Source of the DNA: JALYXS01 sp051003795
Lineage (GTDB): Bacteria > Acidobacteriota > Terriglobia > Bryobacterales > Bryobacteraceae
Assembly (NCBI GenBank): GCA_051003795.1
Contig: JBPCKZ010000041.1
Span: 1-39,921, forward strand
Length of the DNA stretch: 39,921 bases
Direction: 5' to 3'
Each line of letters begins with the position of its first letter. Position 1 is the first letter of the stretch. A program made the translations under genes and the position numbers. Positions 16,165 to 23,740 of this stretch are shown here, piece after piece. The notes under the pieces were generated by a model. The model was given only the letters and a program-made list of their open reading frames with translations, was not told the DNA's origin and ran no database searches.

Positions 16165-16702
16165 GCCGGTTTTCACTGTCGGGCATTCGACGCGGTCGAT
16201 CGAAGATTTTCTCGCGCTATTGAATGCGCACGCGGTGAAACTGCTGATCGATGTCCGTACCGTGCCTCGATCCCGCCACAATCCGCAGTTCAACCGCGAC
16301 GCGCTGCCGGGTTCGCTGTCGCAGGCGGGCATTGAATACCTGCCCATGAGCGAGCTGGGCGGACTCCGCCGGCCGCGCAAGGATTCGACAAACACCGGAT
16401 GGCGCAACCTGTCGTTCCGCGGGTATGCGGATTACATGCGGACGCCGGAATTCGAAAAAGGCCTGCGGCGCGTGTTGGAAGAGGCGAAGAGCCGGCGCGT
16501 TGCACTGATGTGCGCGGAAGCGGTGCCGTGGCGCTGCCACCGGTCGCTGATCGGCGATGCGCTCGAGGCGCGAGGCGTGCCGGTCTTCGAGATTGCCAGC
16601 CTGGCTAAGGCGCAACCTCACCGGATGACGCCTTTTGCAAAGGTGGAGGGAACGACGGTGACGTACCCGGATCAATCCACGCATGCGCTCAACCTATTTT
16701 GA
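16157..16702 (+). CDS. DUF488 family protein, probably starting at CTG
   Basis: The frame encodes the DUF488 N-terminal motif FTVGHSTRSIEDFLALL, then LLIDVRTVPRSRHNPQFN, LGGLRR, the FRGYADYM segment and the CAEAVPWRCHRSLI block, which is the complete family core. From CTG 16157 it has 181 residues. A TTG at 16220 would remove the conserved GHSTR strand and is unlikely on its own. Either CTG is used, or a base is missing near 16160 and the protein is coupled to mqnA, which it overlaps by eight bases. DUF488 proteins are small cytoplasmic proteins of unknown function, with conserved Arg, Cys and His residues. The stop codon lies in the first unit of a 15-base tandem repeat. Confidence 0.83.
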   Translation: MSEPVFTVGHSTRSIEDFLALLNAHAVKLLIDVRTVPRSRHNPQFNRDALPGSLSQAGIEYLPMSELGGLRRPRKDSTNTGWRNLSFRGYADYMRTPEFEKGLRRVLEEAKSRRVALMCAEAVPWRCHRSLIGDALEARGVPVFEIASLAKAQPHRMTPFAKVEGTTVTYPDQSTHALNLF

Positions 16703-16754
16703 GTGCACCTATTTTGACTGCACCTGTTTTGAGTGCCCCTACTTTGAGTGCACC
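16695..16754. repeat. Four 15-base tandem repeats between two convergent stop codons
   Basis: Units are 16695-16709, 16710-16724, 16725-16739 and 16740-16754, each close to tattttgagtgcacc with one or two changes. The first contains the DUF488 stop (TGA 16700-16702). The unit 3/4 junction contains the hemL stop (TAG, minus strand, 16741-16739). Because 15 is a multiple of three, each unit recreates both stop codons in the same frames. The repeat fills the whole 36-base gap and reaches into both coding ends. Confidence 0.9.
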
Positions 16755-18013
16755 TGCGCGAAACACTCACGAGCCGCGGCGGCAGTTGCCTCGATGTCCT
16801 CGTCCGAGTGCGCGGCGGATACGAACGCCGCTTCGAACTGCGAAGGCGGCAAATAGATTCCGCGCTCGAGCATCAGGTTGAAGAACCTCGCGAACTTCGC
16901 GGTATCGGATTGTTTCGCCGACTCGAAATCGTCAACTGCGCGGTCCGCAAAGAACCAGGTCAGCATGGAGCCGGCCCGGTTTACCGTAATGCCCGGCGGC
17001 GCAGCCACGGCGAGCGTCGAAGCGCGGGCCTCTAAGCGGCCATACACCTCGGGATGCGCTTTCAGGTGCCGCAACATCGCGAGTCCGGCGGCAACCGCGA
17101 GCGGGTTCCCCGAAAGCGTACCGGCCTGATAGATGGGGCCGCTGGGCGCGACGTAGCTCATAATTTCCTTACGCCCCCCGTAAGCCGCAATGGGAAGTCC
17201 GCCGCCGATCACTTTACCGAGGGTCGTGAGATCCGGCTTGATGCTAAAAAGCTGCTGTGCCCCGCCGAATGCCAGGCGGAAGCCGGTCATCACCTCGTCG
17301 AAAATCAGAAGGGCGCCGTAGCGCGTGCAAATATGGCGTAGCGCTTGCAGAAACCCAGGCGCGGGCGGCACGCACCCCATATTCCCCACTACCGGCTCCA
17401 CAATGACGGCTGCAATGGCGTCGGGACGCGCACGGAACGTTTCTTCCACGGCGTCGACGTTATTGAAGGGCAGCGCGATGGTGGTATCGCTGAACGCGCG
17501 TGGCACGCCGGGGGAATCGGGAAGCTGCAAAGTGGCCACGCCCGAGCCGGCTTTGACCAGTAGAGAATCCACGTGCCCGTGATAGCAGCCTTCGAATTTG
17601 ACGGTGATGTCGCGCCCGGTGAAACCGCGGGCAACCCGCAGCGCGCTCATGGTCGCCTCCGTGCCCGAGTTGACCAGCCGGACCATCTCGACGGACGGAA
17701 CGGCTTCCCGAATCAGTTCGGCGAGTTCAACTTCCCTTTCGGTGGGGGCGCCGAAACTGGTGCCGACGTTCAGAATTTCGGCAAGCGCCGCGATGATTTC
17801 CGGATGGCGATGCCCCAGCAGCAGCGGCCCCCAGGAACACACGTAATCGATGTAGGAATTTCCGTCCACATCGTAGATGCGCGACCCCTCGCCGCGCGCG
17901 ATGAAGAGCGGATGTCCGCCCACGCTGCGAAATGCGCGTACCGGAGAGTTGACGCCGCCAGGGATGGATTGTTGAGCGCGAGTGAAGAGGCGCTCGGATA
18001 TGGGTCGATTCAC
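16739..18013 (-). CDS. hemL: Glutamate-1-semialdehyde 2,1-aminomutase
   Basis: HemL makes 5-aminolevulinate from glutamate-1-semialdehyde in the C5 heme pathway, using pyridoxal phosphate. The 424 residues match the family. Visible blocks are SIPGGVNSPVRAFRSVGG at the N-terminus, VNSGTEATMSALRVARGFTGR, CYHGHVDSLLVKAGSG, the cofactor aspartate region LLIFDEVMTGFR, and the Schiff-base Lys267 in TTLGKVIGGGLP. The start is GTG at 18013, only two bases after the stop of an Uma2 gene. It is the last gene of the unit that begins with hemC, with two Uma2 copies, a flavoprotein and a lipoprotein between. The final residues HSK lie in the 15-base repeat. Confidence 0.97.
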   Translation of the reverse strand: MNRPISERLFTRAQQSIPGGVNSPVRAFRSVGGHPLFIARGEGSRIYDVDGNSYIDYVCSWGPLLLGHRHPEIIAALAEILNVGTSFGAPTEREVELAELIREAVPSVEMVRLVNSGTEATMSALRVARGFTGRDITVKFEGCYHGHVDSLLVKAGSGVATLQLPDSPGVPRAFSDTTIALPFNNVDAVEETFRARPDAIAAVIVEPVVGNMGCVPPAPGFLQALRHICTRYGALLIFDEVMTGFRLAFGGAQQLFSIKPDLTTLGKVIGGGLPIAAYGGRKEIMSYVAPSGPIYQAGTLSGNPLAVAAGLAMLRHLKAHPEVYGRLEARASTLAVAAPPGITVNRAGSMLTWFFADRAVDDFESAKQSDTAKFARFFNLMLERGIYLPPSQFEAAFVSAAHSDEDIEATAAAARECFAQVHSK

Positions 18014-18015
18014 GG

Positions 18016-18579
18016 CTAAAAATCGAATGCTTCCCAGAGTTCATCCACTTCGATTTGGACGCCGGGAAGTTGCACCGGACGAAGGGAACCGTGTTTGATC
18101 GCGTCCGTAAGCTTCAAGGACCCTCCTTCAAGCCGGTAAACGCTTAAAACCCGCTGGTGAGGATTGATGAGCCAAAGCTCGGGTACGCCGATCGATTCGT
18201 AATCTTGAAGAAGCTTTTCGATACGGCCTCTACGGTTGGCGGGACTTAAACATTCGACGATCAGGACAGGCGTGGTCCAAACGTATGCTTCGGCGTTATT
18301 TGCCGACAGCGAAGCGCGAGAAAATATTGCAAGGTCCGGAATACGATAGGTAAAGACCGGATCGCGCTGAATTCCCAATCCGGCTTCGGCACTGCTTATC
18401 CGAAACGTTTTCCGCGGTAGCTGGTCTTCGAGAGCTTCCCGGAGTTGGTTAAGCAGTATCCAGTGTTTCATCGTCGCGGGCGGCATGATATGGCTTTCCC
18501 CATCGACGATCTCCTCCAGCCGATTCTCCGGCATCGTCAACGATTCTTCGTAAGTGATCGGCTTAGTTGTAGTAGGCAT
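18016..18579 (-). CDS. Uma2 family (DUF820) restriction-endonuclease-like protein, copy 1
   Basis: The 187-residue protein has the PD-(D/E)xK-fold pattern of Uma2: an N-terminal helix with TYEESLTMPENRLEEIVDGE, the strand with RIPDLAIFSR (Asp82), VLIVECLSP (Glu109), a lysine in GRIEKLLQDYESIG (Lys122) and the closing ELWLINP. Catalytic-type residues are therefore retained. Uma2 proteins are abundant in Cyanobacteria and some soil bacteria, usually in many copies, and no cellular substrate is established. It follows copy 2 after 18 bases, and its stop is two bases from the hemL GTG. It is about 73% identical to copy 2 (about 50 differences counted over 187 ungapped residues), so a local duplication is likely. 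Confidence 0.9.
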   Translation of the reverse strand: MPTTTKPITYEESLTMPENRLEEIVDGESHIMPPATMKHWILLNQLREALEDQLPRKTFRISSAEAGLGIQRDPVFTYRIPDLAIFSRASLSANNAEAYVWTTPVLIVECLSPANRRGRIEKLLQDYESIGVPELWLINPHQRVLSVYRLEGGSLKLTDAIKHGSLRPVQLPGVQIEVDELWEAFDF

Positions 18580-18597
18580 TATTCACCGCGCCGGAGG

Positions 18598-19161
18598 TTA
18601 TGAACCGAAAGCCTCCCAAAGTTCGTCCACATCGACGCCGACCCTTGGGAGATGCGCGGCAAAAACGGCGCCGCGCTGAATCTCGTGTGAAAACTTGAGT
18701 ATTCCATCTTCGAGCCTATACACGCTTAGAACCCGCTTGTGGGGATCGACGAGCCAAAGTTCCGGTCCGCCGATCGATTCATAATTTTGACGAAGCTTTT
18801 CAATTCGTCCCCGCCTGTTGGCGGGGCTTAAACACTCGACGATCAGGGCGGGAGCGGTCCAAACGTACGCTTCGTCGATATCGGCTTCCACCGCCGCGCG
18901 GGAAAATACCGCAATGTCCGGAATACGATACGTAAAGAGCGGATCGCGTTGAATTCCCAAGCCGACTTCGGCGTAGCTTATCCAAAATTGTTTTCGCGGT
19001 AACTGGTCCTCTAACGCTTCCCGGAGCTTCCTAAGCAGCAGCCAATGTCTTTTTGTCGCCGGTGGCATGATGTAGCTTTCCCCATCGATGATTTCCTCCA
19101 GCCGATTCTCCGGCATCGTCAACGATTCTTCGTACGTGATCGGCCTGGTTATCGTGGACAT
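18598..19161 (-). CDS. Uma2 family (DUF820) restriction-endonuclease-like protein, copy 2
   Basis: Same length (187 residues) and same motif order as the adjacent copy: LEEIIDGE, RIPDIAVFSR (Asp82), ALIVECLSP (Glu109), GRIEKLRQNYESIG (Lys122) and ELWLVDP. Identity is highest in the first 60 residues and around the active site, and lowest in the last 40 residues. That pattern suggests the catalytic core is constrained while the C-terminal part is free to diverge. It begins four bases after the stop of the geranylgeranyl-reductase-type flavoprotein, so it sits in the middle of the heme transcription unit. What it cuts, if anything, is not known. Confidence 0.9.
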   Translation of the reverse strand: MSTITRPITYEESLTMPENRLEEIIDGESYIMPPATKRHWLLLRKLREALEDQLPRKQFWISYAEVGLGIQRDPLFTYRIPDIAVFSRAAVEADIDEAYVWTAPALIVECLSPANRRGRIEKLRQNYESIGGPELWLVDPHKRVLSVYRLEDGILKFSHEIQRGAVFAAHLPRVGVDVDELWEAFGS

Positions 19162-19165
19162 AACA

Positions 19166-20356
19166 TCATTGCGCCGGTCTGGATGCGTGGCTTACTCTTG
19201 GCACGATCCGGCTCATCCCGAGACTCCAAGCGATCTCCGCCAAGCTACCATTCAGATTGTGCACCAACCGCCGTTTGAGGCCGAGATAGTTCTGCGTTCC
19301 CGCGAATAGATCCTGCATTACTCCCGTGAATGTTGGGCTGCGGCGGGTGAACTGCACCATGCGGCTGGGCACCGCGCCGAACATAAACTTGCCGTGAAAA
19401 ATACGCTTGGCCAATCGCGATCCGAATTCGAGATCCGCCGCGAAATCGCGCCGCAGCAAGCGCCGGTAGGCCTGCTCGGTGACGCCTCCGATCTCCGAGA
19501 TCAACGTTCGCGCCGCGAGGTCGGCCGAGCGCAACGCATAATACAAGCCCTCCCCGGTGATCGGATCGACCAACCCGGCGGCGTCTCCCACCGCCATCCA
19601 TCCATCGCCCGCGACGCGGTTTTCTTTCCACGCGGGCGTATCGAGGCACGGCAACAAGTGGCTATAAAACGACGCGCCTGCCGTTGAAATCTCTTTTTCG
19701 GACATGTACCGGTCGAGACGGCGGCGCAGGGAGGACGCCGGCTCGCCCTTACCGCAGATTCCGACCGAAAGGTGGCCGCAGCGTGGAAAAACCCAGATGT
19801 AGCCCTCAAGCTCGGGGAGAAACTGGATGTCGATGCGCTCCTGGTCGCCCTGTACGTAATAGCCGAGCGCGGACATCGCGTCCCGCGCGGTCAGCTCCGT
19901 TCCCACTTCGCGCAATGAATTACGCGCGCCAGTCGCAATCACGCAGAAATCGGTATCGATCGTGCCATGCTTCGTCTTCAACTCCCACCCTTGCGAACGC
20001 CGCGCGATGCTCAAAATACGGGTTTTCTCGATGCGCGCGCCAGCCTTGGCCGCGCGATCGAGTAACATGCGGTTCAGGTCCATGCGCGAATAAATCAAAA
20101 GCGGCCGATCCAGCTTCAGAGTCACGGCGCCGGCGTTCGGGGCCGCCAGTATGGTTTCCGCGATGAACTTCTTGGGAGTGTCGTTGTTCAACAAAAACGG
20201 ATACTGGCTATAGGCTTTGTAAGTGAGGCCCCCGCCGCAGGGTTTCTCCCAAGCGAGCTTCTCATCGATAAGAACCGTTTCAAGACCGGCCGTCGAGAGT
20301 TGTTCGGCGGCGAACGCGCCGGCTGGACCGCCTCCCAACACGGCGACTTTCTTCAT
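19166..20356 (-). CDS. Geranylgeranyl reductase family FAD-dependent oxidoreductase
   Basis: From ATG 20356 the protein has 396 residues. It begins with the FAD dinucleotide fold VAVLGGGPAGAFAAEQL, then has the family block EKPCGGGLTYKAY (analogous to PCGGGVT in BchP/ChlP and archaeal GGR), CVIATGARNSLR, and the second FAD motif VGDAAGLVDPITGEGLYYALRS cut at Asp-Pro. Members hydrogenate isoprenoid chains of chlorophyll, archaeal lipids or menaquinone. This bacterium shows no sign of phototrophy in the window, so menaquinone or another isoprenoid is a better guess than chlorophyll. The ATG overlaps the lipoprotein stop (ATGA). A longer frame to 20512 is antisense-like and rejected. Confidence 0.88.
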   Translation of the reverse strand: MKKVAVLGGGPAGAFAAEQLSTAGLETVLIDEKLAWEKPCGGGLTYKAYSQYPFLLNNDTPKKFIAETILAAPNAGAVTLKLDRPLLIYSRMDLNRMLLDRAAKAGARIEKTRILSIARRSQGWELKTKHGTIDTDFCVIATGARNSLREVGTELTARDAMSALGYYVQGDQERIDIQFLPELEGYIWVFPRCGHLSVGICGKGEPASSLRRRLDRYMSEKEISTAGASFYSHLLPCLDTPAWKENRVAGDGWMAVGDAAGLVDPITGEGLYYALRSADLAARTLISEIGGVTEQAYRRLLRRDFAADLEFGSRLAKRIFHGKFMFGAVPSRMVQFTRRSPTFTGVMQDLFAGTQNYLGLKRRLVHNLNGSLAEIAWSLGMSRIVPRVSHASRPAQ

Positions 20357-20772
20357 GGCCTGCTTCCGCTGTCCGGAGGATTGTCGATAGCGGGATGCCC
20401 CGAAGGCAATTGACCGGGCGGTACGCGCATCTCGCCACCCTCTCCCGGCACTTCGTTCACGCCGCGCGCGTGCCGTTTGATGTCCGCCTGAGACCGGCCC
20501 TTCACCTTCCATTCATTGCCGCTCCGCTCAAGCGAATAGCGCATCGTAATTCCCGAACCGGCCGGGCCGCCTTTCGGCGCGAAAGCAACCACTGCGTCCG
20601 CCTCTTTGCCGCGAAATGAAACCGAGGTGACCGTGACATCCATCGAATTCACGTCGGCGCGCTTCGAGACGTCCTGCACAATGCCTCTCTGAACCGCTTC
20701 CCTGTTATCGATGTTGCCGCTACCGCACGCGCATAACATCAGCGCGGCAACGCCGGTCCCGATGAATTTCAC
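20353..20772 (-). CDS. Small lipoprotein of unknown function
   Basis: Reading from GTG 20772 gives 139 residues with a short lipoprotein leader, VKFIGTGVAALMLCACGSG, where Cys16 would be the lipidated residue. The mature part contains a compact alpha/beta region (about 30-100: VSKRADVNSMDVTVTSVSF and GITMRYSLERSGNEWKVKGR) and a Pro/Gly-rich tail. It overlaps the cobA-hemD stop (GTGA) and the flavoprotein start (ATGA), so it is firmly inside the heme unit. No family is recognised. A lipoprotein cotranslated with tetrapyrrole enzymes is unusual. Confidence 0.75.
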   Translation of the reverse strand: MKFIGTGVAALMLCACGSGNIDNREAVQRGIVQDVSKRADVNSMDVTVTSVSFRGKEADAVVAFAPKGGPAGSGITMRYSLERSGNEWKVKGRSQADIKRHARGVNEVPGEGGEMRVPPGQLPSGHPAIDNPPDSGSRP

Positions 20773-22256
20773 GTTCCGATTATAGCGTCCACTAATCCGG
20801 AAACCGTGTATTCGGACGCCTCCGCGGCGACTTCCAACCCGCATTCCCGGGCGGTTGCGCTGGTTACCGGACCGATGCTCGCGACCTTGACTCCGGCCAG
20901 CATTTCCCCGAGCATTGCCGGTCCGATCGCTTGCATTAAGTTCTTAACTGTTGAAGAACTGGTGAATGTAATCCAATCCGGCCTGCGGGCGGCGCCGAAA
21001 ACGCCAGCCGCTTGCGCCGCCAAGTCTTCCGGGACGGTCGTTCGATATGCCTCGACCACCTCGACGCGGGCTCCGCGAGCCGCAAGCCCGGCAGGCAAGA
21101 CGTCCCGAGCCACGGCCGCGCGGGCAATCAAAATCCGTCGATTGCGGACATCGAAAGGCTCGAAGGCCTGCAACAGGCTTTCGGCGACATACTGGTCCCC
21201 CATCAGATCCACCTTCAGATGAAGTTCCTCGAGCGCTCGGCGCGTTGCCGGACCGATCGCGCAAACGGAACCGCGAATTGCCCGTATATCGTGCTTCGAA
21301 CGATCGAGGCGCTCCAGGAAGAATCGGACGCCGTTGGCGCTTGTAAAAATCAGCCACCGGTATTCCGGCAACTCGCCGATAGCGCGGTCGAGGGCCGTGT
21401 AATCCGATGACGGGCGGATCTCGATGGTGGGCAGATCCACCACACTCGCGCCCAACTCATGCAGCCGTTCCGATAATGCGGGCGCCTGTTCGCGCGCGCG
21501 CGTAATAACGACAGTCTTGCCGAAGAGCGGGAGACGCTCATACCAGTTGAGCTTCCCGCGCAAGCGCACGACCTCGCCGACGACGATCGTGGCCGGCGGT
21601 TTCAACGCGAGCTGGTGGATCAGCCGCGGCAAACTAGCGAGCGTTCCCGTAACGGTTTCCTGATCCGGGCGCGTTCCCCAACGAACGGCCATCGCGGGCG
21701 TTTGCGGGTCGCGGCCGCGCGCGATCAGCTCCGCCGCGATTTGATCGAACGACGTCAGCCCCATGAAGATCACCAGCGTTTCCGCGCTGCCCACCTTATT
21801 CCAGTTGATCGCCGAAACCTCGTGGCCTGTAACGAACGTGACCACCGAAGTGTGATCGCGATGCGTGAGCGGCACGCCCGCGTACGCCGCGATCCCCAGC
21901 GGGGAAGTGACTCCCGGCACCACTTCGAACGGGATGCCGGCGTCGGCCAGCGCCTCCGCCTCCTCGCCGCCGCGGCCGAAGATGAAAGGATCGCCGCCCT
22001 TCAATCGCACCACCGTCAGCCCGCGCCGCGCCCGCTCGATGAGCATCCCGCAGATCTCCTCTTGCGAATGCGAATGCGCGGACTTTTTCTTGCCGACGTA
22101 AACCCTTTCCGCGTGGGCGGGAGCGAGGTCGAGCAGCGCGTGATTGACTAAGTTGTCGTAAAGAACGGTATCGGCGCGCGCGAGCACGCGGCGGCCCTTC
22201 CAGGTTATGAGATCCGGATCGCCGGGCCCCGCCCCGACCAGATAGACCTTACTCAA
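20769..22256 (-). CDS. cobA-hemD: Fused uroporphyrinogen-III C-methyltransferase / uroporphyrinogen-III synthase
   Basis: The protein has 495 residues from TTG 22256, which overlaps the hemC stop as TTGA. Residues 1-245 are the SAM-dependent methyltransferase CobA/SUMT: VYLVGAGPGDPDLITWKG, LKGGDPFIFGRGGEEAEAL, VPGVTSPLGIAAYAGVPLTHR, and GTRPDQETVTGTL. Residues about 250-495 are HemD: VVITRAREQAPALSERL, LIFTSANGVRFFLERL, VCAIGPATRRALEE, and ITFTSSSTVKNL. HemD cyclises hydroxymethylbilane to uroporphyrinogen III, and CobA methylates that to precorrin-2 toward siroheme or cobalamin. The fusion is known in several bacterial groups. A longer frame to 22556 overlaps hemC antisense-like and is rejected. 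Confidence 0.96.
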   Translation of the reverse strand: MSKVYLVGAGPGDPDLITWKGRRVLARADTVLYDNLVNHALLDLAPAHAERVYVGKKKSAHSHSQEEICGMLIERARRGLTVVRLKGGDPFIFGRGGEEAEALADAGIPFEVVPGVTSPLGIAAYAGVPLTHRDHTSVVTFVTGHEVSAINWNKVGSAETLVIFMGLTSFDQIAAELIARGRDPQTPAMAVRWGTRPDQETVTGTLASLPRLIHQLALKPPATIVVGEVVRLRGKLNWYERLPLFGKTVVITRAREQAPALSERLHELGASVVDLPTIEIRPSSDYTALDRAIGELPEYRWLIFTSANGVRFFLERLDRSKHDIRAIRGSVCAIGPATRRALEELHLKVDLMGDQYVAESLLQAFEPFDVRNRRILIARAAVARDVLPAGLAARGARVEVVEAYRTTVPEDLAAQAAGVFGAARRPDWITFTSSSTVKNLMQAIGPAMLGEMLAGVKVASIGPVTSATARECGLEVAAEASEYTVSGLVDAIIGT

Positions 22257-23182
22257 ACGGCCGCATCCCTGGGCAGCAAGTCGAACCGCTCCAGGATCTC
22301 GCGCGCGCCACGCTCGAGAAGCGACAGCCCCAGATCCCGCCCGAGTTGCGCCGGACGCCACAAGTCGCCCTCGACGGTCTGGCGCACCAGCTTCGTCCCA
22401 TCGGGCGCGATCACCGCGCCGGTCAGGATCAGCTTCGCGTCGTGAACCGTGGCATAAGCTCCGATCGGAACCTGGCACCCGCCGCCCAACGCCGCGAGAA
22501 CGGCGCGTTCGGCGGTGACGGCGAAGCGCGTCCAGGGGTCGTCGAGTGGAGCGCAAGCGTCAAGCCCCGCGCCCGTTTCGCGCGTTTCAATCGCCAGCGC
22601 GCCCTGCCCCACGGCGGGGCACATGATGTTGGCCGGCAGCTTTTCCGCGATCCGGTCCTCCCATCCCATGCGTTTCAAGCCGGCGGCCGCTAGCACGATC
22701 GCATCGTATTGCTTTTCATCCAACTTGCGCAGCCGCGTATCCAGATTGCCGCGAATGGATTCAATCGTCAAATCGGGCCGATGCATGCGCACCTGCGCGG
22801 CCCGCCGCAACGAACTCGTCCCCACTTTCGCGCCCGGCTCAAGTTCGGCGATCCGGCCGCCGACCATCGCATCGAGAGGATCCTGCCGCGGCGGCGTGGC
22901 CGCAAGGGTCAAACCCCTGGGCAACTCGGTCGGCAGATCTTTCAAGCTATGGACCGCCAAGTCGATGGATCCATCGAGCAAAGCTTCTTCGATCTCCTTG
23001 GTGAATAGCCCCTTGGTTCCTACTTGCGCCCCGACCTGCGCGAGCGGAACGTCCGTGATCTTGTCTCCGGTAGTTTTGATGACTTCAATACGCGTTTCAA
23101 ATCCCCGAGCGGCAAGCCGCTGCTGGATGTAATTGGCCTGCCAGAGGGCGAGCTGCGATCCGCGCGATCCGATAACCAGCAT
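22253..23182 (-). CDS. hemC: Hydroxymethylbilane synthase (porphobilinogen deaminase)
   Basis: HemC joins four porphobilinogens into hydroxymethylbilane on a dipyrromethane cofactor. The 309-residue length is usual. Motifs: VIGSRGSQLALWQAN, GTKGLFTKEIEEALL, AVHSLKDLPTELP (Asp82, the catalytic aspartate position), GTSSLRRAAQ, IRGNLDTRLRKL, and the cofactor-attachment Cys236 in GGGCQVPIGAYA. It is the first gene of the unit. About 148 bases separate it from the BrnA gene, so its promoter is probably there, though I see no convincing -35/-10 pair. Its stop codon overlaps the TTG start of the CobA-HemD fusion. Confidence 0.98.
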   Translation of the reverse strand: MLVIGSRGSQLALWQANYIQQRLAARGFETRIEVIKTTGDKITDVPLAQVGAQVGTKGLFTKEIEEALLDGSIDLAVHSLKDLPTELPRGLTLAATPPRQDPLDAMVGGRIAELEPGAKVGTSSLRRAAQVRMHRPDLTIESIRGNLDTRLRKLDEKQYDAIVLAAAGLKRMGWEDRIAEKLPANIMCPAVGQGALAIETRETGAGLDACAPLDDPWTRFAVTAERAVLAALGGGCQVPIGAYATVHDAKLILTGAVIAPDGTKLVRQTVEGDLWRPAQLGRDLGLSLLERGAREILERFDLLPRDAAV

Positions 23183-23330
23183 GCGTCCATTGTCTCAGGG
23201 GGTCGCTTAGGGGCCGGTACGAGCGTCAGTTCCGCAACGGCAAACACAACGCGACCAGTCGCGGGGAATCCTCCAGCCTCCGGCGGAGGACAGCGGAACG
23301 GCCACTTCAGAGGTGCTCGAAAGGCGAATA

Positions 23331-23603
23331 CTATGCGGCGCTGTTCCTGCCCATTTCCTCTCGGATAATGCGCCGGAAAGTTTCTTCCCACCTTGGGGTT
23401 TTCCCTTCGACGTATTCGCGCAGCGCCGAATTGATTAACGTTTGGTAGCCGGCCTTCCCGCCAGACCGATCGGCAATCGCGCCGAAATAGTCGACTATGT
23501 CTTCATCCAGCCGGATGGCGATTCTCACCTTTCCAGGCTCTGGCCGCGGCTCGGCCACAACGCGGCCCCGCCTACCCTTGCTGAAGTCGTAGCTATTCTT
23601 CAT
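23331..23603 (-). CDS. brnA: BrnA-type antitoxin
   Basis: This 90-residue protein opens NSYDFSKGRRGRVV and continues with KVRIAIRLDEDIVDYFG and GYQTLINSALREYVEG, the order seen in BrnA: an N-terminal toxin-binding segment followed by a ribbon-helix-helix DNA-binding domain. BrnA neutralises the RNase toxin BrnT and represses their operon. The ATG overlaps the stop of the upstream toxin remnant (ATGA), the usual brnT-brnA coupling. It extends to 90 residues with a basic tail (FRRIIREEMGRN). With its toxin truncated it is an orphan, able at most to act as a DNA-binding repressor or a decoy against other BrnT toxins. Confidence 0.85.
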   Translation of the reverse strand: MKNSYDFSKGRRGRVVAEPRPEPGKVRIAIRLDEDIVDYFGAIADRSGGKAGYQTLINSALREYVEGKTPRWEETFRRIIREEMGRNSAA

Positions 23604-23713
23604 AATTGTGCCTCATATTGGTCGCGCTCGGCACGCTTGGCCCTTCGAGCTGAGATGATCCGGATGTTTACGCCCGTGTAGCTGCAGATGACAACCAGCA
23701 CGCGCCCTTTCAT
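23600..23713 (-). pseudogene. brnT: 5'-truncated BrnT toxin remnant
   Basis: The frame ending in the ATGA overlap with brnA encodes MKGRVLVVICSYTGVNIRI continuing ISARRAKRAERDQYEAQL. This is the C-terminal part of BrnT, including the final beta strands and the RIISARRAxxxER...Y helix. The frame stays open upstream only to 23740, with a few more BrnT-like residues (EAGDRIGG), then meets the TAA that ends the YceI gene. Intact BrnT is about 90 residues, so roughly the first half, with catalytic residues, is gone. The first ATG at 23713 could still make a 37-residue peptide. The remnant directly abuts the YceI gene. Confidence 0.75.
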
Positions 23714-23740
23714 TCCTCCGATCCGATCACCAGCCTCGGT

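Noticed and set aside
23277..23289. Inverted repeat CCTCCGGCGGAGG as a terminator
   Set aside because: The stem is only five base pairs with a GGC loop and no T-run follows; too weak to call.
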